From CAIKNB01 sp964415965 (lineage in GTDB: Bacteria; Patescibacteriota; Patescibacteriia; 2-12-FULL-60-25), in contig CAYQCK010000002.1 in NCBI GenBank assembly GCA_964415965.1, positions 1-64,000 of the forward strand: 64,000 bases of DNA, written 5' to 3'. A program made the position numbers and the translations under genes. Positions 58,664-64,000 of this stretch are shown here, in pieces. The number at the start of each line of letters is the position of its first letter. Within the stretch, counting starts at the first letter, position 1. The notes under the pieces were generated by a model, which ran no database searches, was not told the origin of the DNA, and was given only the letters and a program-made list of their open reading frames with translations.

Positions 58664-59314
58664 TTATTTATTGCCGTTGCAGCTCTCCGGGTCCCAGAGG
58701 CCGCGTTGCGCCATCTTGGCATCTTCTTGGAGTTTCTTCAACTCTTTCTTGCGTTTGGCGTCCAACGGGAAAGACAAGTAGGCGTAGGCATAGCCTTCCC
58801 GCACCATGTAGGCGTTGACATCCGTCCCGTCCTCGAGGAAGACGTTGCGCAGCAGCCGGCCATACTTGTCGCGCTCGTCGGCCTGCGGGTCGGCTTCGAG
58901 CCGGATGCGTTTGCCTGTCAGGAGCTCCTTCATCTTGTTTGAAGCCTCCTTCCCGAAACATTCCACCGGCCGCCGCGGGTCTACTGTCTCGGGCGTGTTG
59001 ATGCCGAGGAACCTGATCTTGTAGATTTTATCCTCGCTGTCCAATTTCGCCTCGATGGTGTCGCCATCCACCACTTTTTCGACCGAAGCATTGGCTGTTT
59101 TTCCGACGGCGGTCGTGGTGACGGCGCTGCTCGCCTGGCTCGAGGTCGGAACCTCGGACGAAACCGGCTGGACACGCTCGTCGAATGTTTGTCCCTGGGC
59201 CCAAAGCCAAGATAAACCGACGTTTGGCTTGTCTCCCCAGCGCCAACCCGCATAGCCGACGATGGAGGCCGCGACGATTATCCCCGACAGAAACAGCCAA
59301 AGGCGTTTTTCCAT
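58664..59314 (-). CDS. Membrane-anchored thermonuclease (SNase family)
   Basis: 216 residues. One N-terminal membrane helix (about 5-22), a Ser/Thr/Ala-rich linker, then the staphylococcal nuclease domain from about residue 75: VDGDTIEAKL, IRFLGINTPET (catalytic Arg and Glu), and DKYGRLLRNVF (second Arg), DVNAYMVREGYAYAY. Extracellular nuclease of this type can degrade external DNA to nucleotides, useful to an organism lacking de novo synthesis. It leads a two-gene unit with VKOR-DsbA and has one Cys pair (ECFG, ESCNG). Confidence 0.92.
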   Translation of the reverse strand: MEKRLWLFLSGIIVAASIVGYAGWRWGDKPNVGLSWLWAQGQTFDERVQPVSSEVPTSSQASSAVTTTAVGKTANASVEKVVDGDTIEAKLDSEDKIYKIRFLGINTPETVDPRRPVECFGKEASNKMKELLTGKRIRLEADPQADERDKYGRLLRNVFLEDGTDVNAYMVREGYAYAYLSFPLDAKRKKELKKLQEDAKMAQRGLWDPESCNGNK

Positions 59315-59369
59315 ATTGCTTATTGCCTTCAGGCATTCTACCGTGGGATGGCCAGACCCTCAATGACCT

Positions 59370-59729
59370 ATGGGCATGTGGAAAAAGTCCGAAAAGCAAT
59401 CTTCCGAAACGACACCGGCTGCGCCGACCGACGTTTTCGAGTCCGCCATCTTCGCGGCCGAGTTGGGCGAATGCCCGGAAATCGACCTGCACGGCCTGAC
59501 CAAGGACCTGGCGCTGCACGAGTTGGACAAGTTCCTGCACCAAGAACTGATGACCGGCTCCGAAACGATCCGCATCATCCACGGCCGCGGCAACCAGATA
59601 TTGCGCAAGGAAATCCACGCGTGGCTGGAGAAACAAAAACGCGCGGATCTCGTCGCCAAATTCCGCGATTCGCAGAATGCCGCCGAGCAGAACGCCGTCA
59701 CCTACGCCGCCCTGCACCGGTTGAAGTGA
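59370..59729 (+). CDS. Smr-domain protein
   Basis: 119 residues. The small MutS-related domain is complete: IDLHGLTKDLALHELDKFLH and the HGRGNQILRKEI motif, with a preceding disordered Ser/Pro segment and a charged tail. Smr domains have DNA- or RNA-cleaving activity; stand-alone ones are linked to ribosome rescue (SmrB type) or recombination control. The start ATG has no obvious Shine-Dalgarno; MWKK two codons later is an alternative. Confidence 0.9.
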   Translation: MGMWKKSEKQSSETTPAAPTDVFESAIFAAELGECPEIDLHGLTKDLALHELDKFLHQELMTGSETIRIIHGRGNQILRKEIHAWLEKQKRADLVAKFRDSQNAAEQNAVTYAALHRLK

Positions 59730-59755
59730 GACGCCTGCCTGCTTCCGAAACCGCA

Positions 59756-59786
59756 AACCCCGCGCTCATCGCGCGGGGCTTCTGTT
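59756..59786. terminator. Bidirectional terminator
   Basis: CCCCGCGC (59758-59765) and GCGCGGGG (59771-59778) form an 8-bp stem with T-rich flanks on both strands, between convergent genes. Confidence 0.75.
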
Positions 59787-59797
59787 TCGCGTTGGCG

Positions 59798-60241
59798 CTA
59801 GCCAACCTCCCCTTTCAGCTTCCCTACGTACTTCTGCATGGCCCGGTTCAGTGCCGCATCATCCCAACTGTCGATACTCCCCGCATACCCATCCCCTCCG
59901 GCAGACCATTTCAGTATGGGCTCCCCTTGGAAAAAGATCGTGCCATGCCATTCTCCGCCGAAATCATCGATACTGCGGGAGGGCCCCTGGCTCTCTTCGC
60001 GCCGTATGCCCAAATCGTCCTCGGATTCAGGCTTCTCGACCGCCCCGAATTTTTGACGGATTTTCGCGGTCAATTCCAGGATGTAGTCGGTTATCACGGA
60101 ACCGAAAATCGAATCGGAATTCTCCTCGACATATTCCTCGAGCTTCGCCTTGAAAGCCTCGGCGACCTGTTTAGGCAGCTCGGACTCGGCCGAGCTCTCG
60201 CCGGCGAACTTAAACGAATCCGGACCGTTCAAATTGGACAT
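59798..60241 (-). CDS. Hypothetical protein
   Basis: 147 residues, acidic and soluble. An N-terminal helical part (LPKQVAEAFKAKLEEYVEEN) is followed by a charged middle and a beta-like C-terminus (FGGEWHGTIFFQGEPILKWS, SIDSWDDAALNRAMQKYVGK). No family recognised. It lies 27 bases behind prs in the same direction, so it may be part of that operon. No Cys. Confidence 0.65.
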   Translation of the reverse strand: MSNLNGPDSFKFAGESSAESELPKQVAEAFKAKLEEYVEENSDSIFGSVITDYILELTAKIRQKFGAVEKPESEDDLGIRREESQGPSRSIDDFGGEWHGTIFFQGEPILKWSAGGDGYAGSIDSWDDAALNRAMQKYVGKLKGEVG

Positions 60242-60268
60242 ATGGTTATTTATGGATAGGCATAAGGA

Positions 60269-61120
60269 TCAGCCGGACAATCCCCTGGTCAACAATGCCA
60301 AGGCGACTTCGGTCGGCTCCTTGTCGTGGTCATAATACGCTTTGACGGACTCGGTCTCAAGAGCCAACGCCTTGCGCAAGACTGATATGTCGAAGGCGTG
60401 CGAAACCACGGCTTCGACCCTCGAGGCCCCGGCCTTCTTGAGCGCCCGCGCCGCGGCTTTGAGCGTCCCGCCGCTGTCGGCCATATCGTCGACCATGAGG
60501 ATATGCGCGCCCTTGACCCTGGTCCCGGGCTGGAGCTTGGCCGTGGTTTTTTTCCCGCTGCGTTTTTTCTCGACGACGATGAACGGCACGCCCAGGGCAT
60601 CCGCGGCCAACGACGCCCGCTCGATCGCGCCGTGGTCCGGCGCCGCGACGAGGTCTACGCCACCCGCCTGCAGCGCCATCCATGGCAGGACATTGACCAG
60701 TCTCCCTTTGAAAGACTCGACGAAAGCCGGGCTATGCGCGTCCAAAGTCACGATGCGGTCGAACATCGAGGAGAGCAGCTTGCCGACCATCAGCCCCATC
60801 GGCTCTTCACCGGGATGCGTCGCGCGATCCTGCCGGCTGTAGGCGATCCACGGCGCCAATAGCGTCAGGTGCTTGGCGCCGGCGTGGCGCAGCTCATGGG
60901 CGAGCGAGAGGACGCGCAGCAAGGACTCGGGCGATTCGGTGACGCAGGCCGCGACCACCGCTTCGCGCGCCGGCTTGGCCGGACCGACAAGCTTCATCTC
61001 GCCCGCCCGGTATTTCCCCTGCCGGACGAACGACGGCTTGACATCAAGCAACTTGGCCACGCGCTTCACGAGCGGTGCCTCGTCCTTGAAACCCACGACC
61101 GACGGTTTATTTCGGGCCAT
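60269..61120 (-). CDS. prs: Ribose-phosphate pyrophosphokinase
   Basis: 283 residues, a little shorter than the usual 310. ATP and ribose-5-phosphate loops: PWIAYSRQDRATHPGEEP, the metal-binding TLDAHSPAF (usual DLHA-type), AAPDHGAIERA and the PRPP loop ILMVDDMADSGGTL. It makes PRPP from ribose-5-phosphate and ATP. The N-terminus is divergent from bacterial class I (no MKLFxGNAN), so it resembles the more reduced group of small genomes. Overlaps the end of the upstream phosphoribosyltransferase gene by 14 bases. Confidence 0.92.
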   Translation of the reverse strand: MARNKPSVVGFKDEAPLVKRVAKLLDVKPSFVRQGKYRAGEMKLVGPAKPAREAVVAACVTESPESLLRVLSLAHELRHAGAKHLTLLAPWIAYSRQDRATHPGEEPMGLMVGKLLSSMFDRIVTLDAHSPAFVESFKGRLVNVLPWMALQAGGVDLVAAPDHGAIERASLAADALGVPFIVVEKKRSGKKTTAKLQPGTRVKGAHILMVDDMADSGGTLKAAARALKKAGASRVEAVVSHAFDISVLRKALALETESVKAYYDHDKEPTEVALALLTRGLSG

Positions 61121-61742
61121 ATGTCTTGAGCAGCTCTAACACCTCTTCATCTTCGGTCTGCGGGAATTCCCGATAGAACTCCCCGACCGCGCCGTAGTCT
61201 TCCGGCTCCTCCAGGGCGATGACCTCGTCGGCTTCCTGCCGCAACGCCACGAGCGAATCGCGCGCGCCGTGCGGCACTGCAATGACGACGCGCTCCGCCT
61301 GCTTGGCCTTGGCCGCCGCCACGGCCGCGCGGACGGTCAGACCGGTCGCTACGCCGTCGTCGATGATGACGACCGTCTTGCCTGCCATGTCGGGCAATGC
61401 CCGGCCTTGGCGGTACTTCTTGACCCGCCTTTCCGCCTCGGCCGCCTCCTCGCGCACGATGCCGTCCAGGACCTTTTTGTCCGACGCCGCCCGTTCCGCC
61501 TCGTTCCAGATAATCTCCCCGGTCTCGGCCAAGGAGCCGATGGCGAACTCGGGGTTGAACGGCGCCCCCAATTTGCGCGTCACCAGGACGTCGAACGGGA
61601 CGCCCAACGCTTTCGCGACCTCGGCGCCTAAGACCGCCCCGCCGCGCGGCAAGGCGAACAGCAGGACGTCCCCGCGTCCCTTGAATCCGGCGAGCGCCGC
61701 CGCCAGCTTTTGACCCGCCTCCTTGCGATCTTTGAAGACCAT
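61107..61742 (-). CDS. Phosphoribosyltransferase
   Basis: 211 residues. The PRPP-binding loop is VVIIDDGVATGLTVRAA, with the preceding pyrophosphate loop GGAVLGAEVAKALGVP. This is the layout of a type I PRTase close to the Rv0571c/ComFC-like group, and an insertion of about 60 helical residues (about 75-130) precedes the PRPP motif. Substrate base unknown. It shares a transcript with prs, which makes its substrate PRPP. Confidence 0.88.
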   Translation of the reverse strand: MVFKDRKEAGQKLAAALAGFKGRGDVLLFALPRGGAVLGAEVAKALGVPFDVLVTRKLGAPFNPEFAIGSLAETGEIIWNEAERAASDKKVLDGIVREEAAEAERRVKKYRQGRALPDMAGKTVVIIDDGVATGLTVRAAVAAAKAKQAERVVIAVPHGARDSLVALRQEADEVIALEEPEDYGAVGEFYREFPQTEDEEVLELLKTYGPK

Positions 61743-61826
61743 ATGGTTGGATTATACGTCGCGCCGCCGGCGGAGTGAAATTGGCATCGGCCGTCGGCGG
61801 CATTACACCATCCGCAGGAGGACGAG

Positions 61827-62291
61827 ATGGCCAAAAAGACGACCCGCGCCCTTTCGACCAAGAATCTCGCCTGGCTCAAGAAGCTGGCGGCGGAAATCTG
61901 GGAAGAACACACCGACGTCAATTACGCGAACCTGTCCGGGCGCAAGTTCGAGACGAAGCGCTACAGCGAAAAACGCCGCTTGGCGCCCGACGAATGGACA
62001 AAGCTGCAGCAGCTCATCCGCCGGCACGAGCTCCCCTGCCTGCCCGGCGGCGGGACTTTCGGCTTCGGCTTCAGCCTGACGGTCTGCGGGCACTCCCCGC
62101 TCCCCGAGGCCAAACCCGACACCCTGATCGTCGTCACCGGCCAACATCTGCCTGACATCCTTCCCGGCCACCAGCACTGGGGCGAAATCTGGGCCGCCTT
62201 CGAACCTTTCACCCACTCGCCGCGCAACCGCGAGCTCTTGGCCTTCTACGGCTTCGATCCGCCGCGCGAACGAGGATACTATGAGTATTGA
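61827..62291 (+). CDS. Hypothetical protein
   Basis: 154 residues, soluble. N-terminal basic helices (NLAWLKKLAAEIWEEHTDVN, KRYSEKRRLAPDEWTKLQQL) precede a Pro/Gly-rich region with LPGGGTFGFGFSLTVCGHSP and an aromatic His-rich part (GQHLPDILPGHQHWGEIWAA). No family recognised. A perfect GGAGG precedes the ATG, and a terminator follows. It is another of the strong-signal short orphan genes. Confidence 0.7.
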   Translation: MAKKTTRALSTKNLAWLKKLAAEIWEEHTDVNYANLSGRKFETKRYSEKRRLAPDEWTKLQQLIRRHELPCLPGGGTFGFGFSLTVCGHSPLPEAKPDTLIVVTGQHLPDILPGHQHWGEIWAAFEPFTHSPRNRELLAFYGFDPPRERGYYEY

Positions 62292-62295
62292 CCCT

Positions 62296-62324
62296 GCCGG
62301 GGACCTCGATCCCCGGCTTTCTTT
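62296..62324 (+). terminator. Terminator of the gene at 61827
   Basis: GCCGGGG (62296-62302) and CCCCGGC (62311-62317) pair, followed by TTTCTTT. Confidence 0.85.
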
Positions 62325-62337
62325 AATTCAACGGCAA

Positions 62338-62366
62338 TTGACGGAAGAGGCCGAAAGACTTATGAT
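62338..62366 (+). promoter_or_regulatory. Promoter of the tRNA-Gln gene
   Basis: TTGACG (62338-62343), 17 bases, then TATGAT (62361-62366). The tRNA begins 11 bases after the -10 box, as expected for a short leader. Confidence 0.75.
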
Positions 62367-62376
62367 TCCGCCGCCT

Positions 62377-62450
62377 TCGGGGATCGTCTAATGGTAGGAC
62401 AACAGCCTTTGAAGCTGTGTATCTAGGTTCGAGCCCTAGTCCCCGAGCCA
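62377..62450 (+). tRNA. tRNA-Gln (anticodon TTG)
   Basis: Acceptor arms TCGGGGA and TCCCCGA pair over seven bases; discriminator G and encoded CCA (62448-62450). The anticodon stem ACAGC/GCTGT encloses CTTTGAA, so the anticodon is TTG (UUG), reading CAA and wobble CAG. The T arm CTAGG-TTCGAGC-CCTAG is canonical and the D arm GTCTAATGGTAGGAC is normal. In GatCAB-using bacteria this tRNA is charged with Glu and then amidated, and gatC and gatA are in the window. Confidence 0.97.
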
Positions 62451-62454
62451 AACG

Positions 62455-62489
62455 AAATCACCCTCCAAATGGGGTGATTTTGCGTTTTG
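62455..62489 (+). terminator. Terminator of tRNA-Gln
   Basis: AAATCACCC (62455-62463) and GGGTGATTT (62472-62480) pair perfectly, followed by T-rich TGCGTTTTG. Confidence 0.82.
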
Positions 62490-62506
62490 CTGTATCCTAT
62501 ATCCGG

Positions 62507-63373
62507 ATGTTCGAATCGATGCCCCGGTCGCCGTTCGAAACGCGCGAAAGCGGACCGGCTTTCGGCTTATCCGAATTGGAGCTCTTGGGCAAACGTCCCC
62601 GCCAAGAGGATGCGCACGGAGCCCGGCGAATCGAGACCGGATCCGGCCCGGCGCTGCTGTGCGCGGTCGCGGATGGGCACGGGGCGATCGGCCAGGAAGC
62701 GTCAGCCGCCGCCGTCCGGACGCTGTTCGAGATGGCGCTCGGCGAAAAACGGATCGATGAAGATTTCCTCAGGAGGGTCTTTGCCCGCGCCCACGAAGAA
62801 CTGGCGGAACTCGGCGCCGACGGCGGCACGACGCTGACGGCCGCGCTCGTGGAGCGGGGTGCCGTCCTCTTGGCCTGGGTCGGCAACAGCCAAGCCCGGG
62901 TCTTTTCGGCCGACGACAGGACGCTGCATACGCTGACGCTGCCCCACGAATTCGGTTCGCACGCCGCGGAACGCGATCGGCTCACCCGGGAACGCGCGCT
63001 CATCGTCGATCCCAGCAAACCCTACCGGCGCACGACGCGCCGCGGCTACATCGTCGGCGAGGCCGGGGGTTACATCGAAGTCAGCCGCGCCCTGGGCGAT
63101 GAGAATATGGGACGGCATATCCTGCACGCGCCCGAGACAAAACGCGCCATCCTGACGCCCGAAGAGAAATTCCTGCTTATCGGCACGGACGGTTTCTGGG
63201 GCGCCTTGGCCCACGCCTCCCGGCGCCACAAGATAGAAGCCCTGCTCGCTTCCAGCCAGGATCCGGACGAGGCCATAAGCAAAATCCGCCGCCAGCTCTC
63301 GGTCTGGAGCCTGGACGACAACACCACGCTGCAGATCGTCGACCTGCGGCGCGGAAAAAACGCTGATTCCTAA
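62507..63373 (+). CDS. PP2C-family serine/threonine phosphatase
   Basis: 288 residues from the ATG giving MFESMPRSPF; the frame is open through the tRNA but that part is not coding. PPM motifs in order: RQEDAHGARR, VADGHGAIGQEAS (metal-binding Asp and Gly), GADGGTTLTAAL, SRALGDENMG, GTDGFWGAL and SLDDNTTLQIVDL. It dephosphorylates Ser or Thr residues and is soluble. No Ser/Thr kinase is encoded here. Its stop overlaps that of the convergent ferritin-like gene. Confidence 0.94.
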   Translation: MFESMPRSPFETRESGPAFGLSELELLGKRPRQEDAHGARRIETGSGPALLCAVADGHGAIGQEASAAAVRTLFEMALGEKRIDEDFLRRVFARAHEELAELGADGGTTLTAALVERGAVLLAWVGNSQARVFSADDRTLHTLTLPHEFGSHAAERDRLTRERALIVDPSKPYRRTTRRGYIVGEAGGYIEVSRALGDENMGRHILHAPETKRAILTPEEKFLLIGTDGFWGALAHASRRHKIEALLASSQDPDEAISKIRRQLSVWSLDDNTTLQIVDLRRGKNADS

Positions 63374-63561
63374 CCCAGCAGGGCGATCAGCTTCTTGACC
63401 ATCTCCTGATGGCGCCTTTCGTCGTTCATGATGTGCTGTACCGCCTGATGGTAGCCGTTCGTGTGGGCCACATGCAGGATCTTGTCGCAGTTGTCCTCGG
63501 CCTTGACCTCGACGCTGAGCGCTTCCTCGAGGATCAGCTTCAGTCCCTCTTTATTCCCCAT
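63370..63561 (-). CDS. Ferritin-like half-protein, 63 residues
   Basis: 63 residues in two helices: MGNKEGLKLILEEALSVEVK and AVQHIMNDERRHQEMVKKLI. The pattern E-E ... and E-R-R-H (ExxH) matches one metal-binding helix pair of the ferritin/rubrerythrin superfamily, which usually needs four helices. It follows the other half-protein with one base between the stop and the ATG (TGA T ATG), so the two are translated as a pair. No CxxC rubredoxin part. Confidence 0.7.
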   Translation of the reverse strand: MGNKEGLKLILEEALSVEVKAEDNCDKILHVAHTNGYHQAVQHIMNDERRHQEMVKKLIALLG

Positions 63562-63562
63562 A

Positions 63563-63865
63563 TCATTTCAGGTTAGCCAAGACGTTATCCAACAGCTGTT
63601 TATGCCCCTTGCTCTCCTCGATCATCGTCGTCAGGAGCTGTTTTGCCTCGTCCTTGTGGGGGCCGAAATGCTCCATGAAACCCTCGTCCCGGATGACATG
63701 GAAATACGTCTCGATGAACTCTTCCTCATAGGCTACGCCCGTCTTGATCAAGTCCCTGAGCTGGGCCGTGGCATCCGCGGGCGCCGTAGGCTTCTTCCGG
63801 GCCGTCAGGACGATGACCAGGGCCAGCGCGACAATCGCGACTCCGACCAGATAATAAGGCCACAT
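63563..63865 (-). CDS. Membrane-anchored ferritin-like half-protein
   Basis: 100 residues from the ATG giving MWPYYLVGVAIVALALVIVL, a single membrane anchor, followed by two helices with YEEEFIETYFHVI and MIEESKGHKQLLDNVL. These again carry Glu ... His positions like a ferritin helix pair. The upstream frame of 36 more codons is Pro/Arg-rich and rejected. Together with the 63-residue neighbour it could make a four-helix metal or oxygen-sensing site at the membrane, which is inference. Confidence 0.7.
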   Translation of the reverse strand: MWPYYLVGVAIVALALVIVLTARKKPTAPADATAQLRDLIKTGVAYEEEFIETYFHVIRDEGFMEHFGPHKDEAKQLLTTMIEESKGHKQLLDNVLANLK

Positions 63866-63936
63866 ATGACGATAGGTTACAGGCCTTGACCGATTGCCGC
63901 AATCCCGGGCGCGGACCGGACCTTCAGGCGGATATA

Positions 63937-63945
63937 TGCTAAGAT
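63937..63945 (+). promoter_or_regulatory. Putative extended -10 element before the last gene
   Basis: TGCTAAGAT lies 33 bases before the ATG at 63979; the -35 region is weak. Confidence 0.35.
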
Positions 63946-63978
63946 TCCTGGGGATAATTCTTAAATCAAACAAGACTT

Positions 63979-64000
63979 ATGTCAGACCCCAAGATGGAGG
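63979..64000 (+). CDS. Start of a gene cut by the window edge
   Basis: An ATG at 63979 opens MSDPKME and continues to the last base without a stop. Too short to assign a product; the preceding AT-rich, promoter-like stretch supports a start here. Confidence 0.4.

Overview
The window looks like chromosomal DNA from a small-genome, monoderm, GC-rich member of the Patescibacteria (Candidate Phyla Radiation), probably of the Parcubacteria type. This is an inference from gene content and layout: a compact type IV pilus locus with no secretin; surface proteins with GWxWSxxxGWI repeats; a cell-surface domain containing GNVTYxPG and TDPKV that occurs in two proteins; a half-length MFS protein; a VKOR-DsbA fusion; and many short lineage-specific proteins. 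I saw no rRNA, CRISPR array, insertion sequence, phage gene or replication-origin gene. About 90 percent of the sequence is coding, with few overlaps beyond translational coupling.

Layout. 1-5 kb: a truncated gene, uvrA, a secreted protein and a CBS-domain protein. 5-7.5 kb: a gene-poor stretch with a 36-residue membrane peptide, an MFS half-transporter, an Rnk-like factor behind a leader with two mutually exclusive hairpins, tRNA-Ser(GGA) and a small membrane protein. 7.6-13.1 kb: one minus-strand operon, gatC, gatA, a membrane-anchored protein with an RNxxxH motif, lgt, an AhpF-like thioredoxin reductase and two membrane-anchored DsbA-like proteins. 13.2-17.2 kb: ligA and three hypothetical genes. 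17.3-33 kb: the pilus region, all on the minus strand: a secreted metallopeptidase, RNase HI, a 651-residue surface protein, pilM, pilN, pilO, a PilP-position protein, pilB, a CheY-like receiver, pilC, pilA, a second pilin, pilD and four minor pilins.

33-45 kb: recJ, a lipoprotein, lepA with a 33-residue membrane peptide directly behind it, two FecR-domain proteins, murJ, a family 2 glycosyltransferase, a SpoU-type RNA methyltransferase and an RlmD-like methyltransferase. 45-50 kb: an era operon with a 693-residue polytopic membrane protein, then a PGYT-repeat surface protein and a 64-residue basic protein. 50-57 kb: two membrane or lipoproteins, an antioxidant operon (Bcp-type peroxiredoxin, superoxide dismutase, AhpC), a hypothetical protein, glutaredoxin, leucyl aminopeptidase and a HAD phosphatase. 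57-64 kb: VKOR-DsbA, a membrane-anchored thermonuclease, Smr, PRPP synthase with a phosphoribosyltransferase, tRNA-Gln(UUG), a PP2C phosphatase and two ferritin-like half-proteins.

How the genes work together. Three DsbA-like proteins plus VKOR can make disulfides outside the membrane, and the likely clients are encoded here: cysteine-rich pilins and a surface protein with four Cys/Asp repeats. Lgt serves the window's three clear lipoproteins. The flavoprotein, glutaredoxin, two peroxiredoxins and SOD form a peroxide and superoxide defence. Intergenic DNA carries three kinds of dispersed repeat, including a roughly 130 bp element present four times. Initiation signals fall into two classes: housekeeping genes with a -10 box 6 to 10 bases before ATG and no Shine-Dalgarno (leaderless-like), and short orphan genes with strong GGAGG sites and their own terminators.
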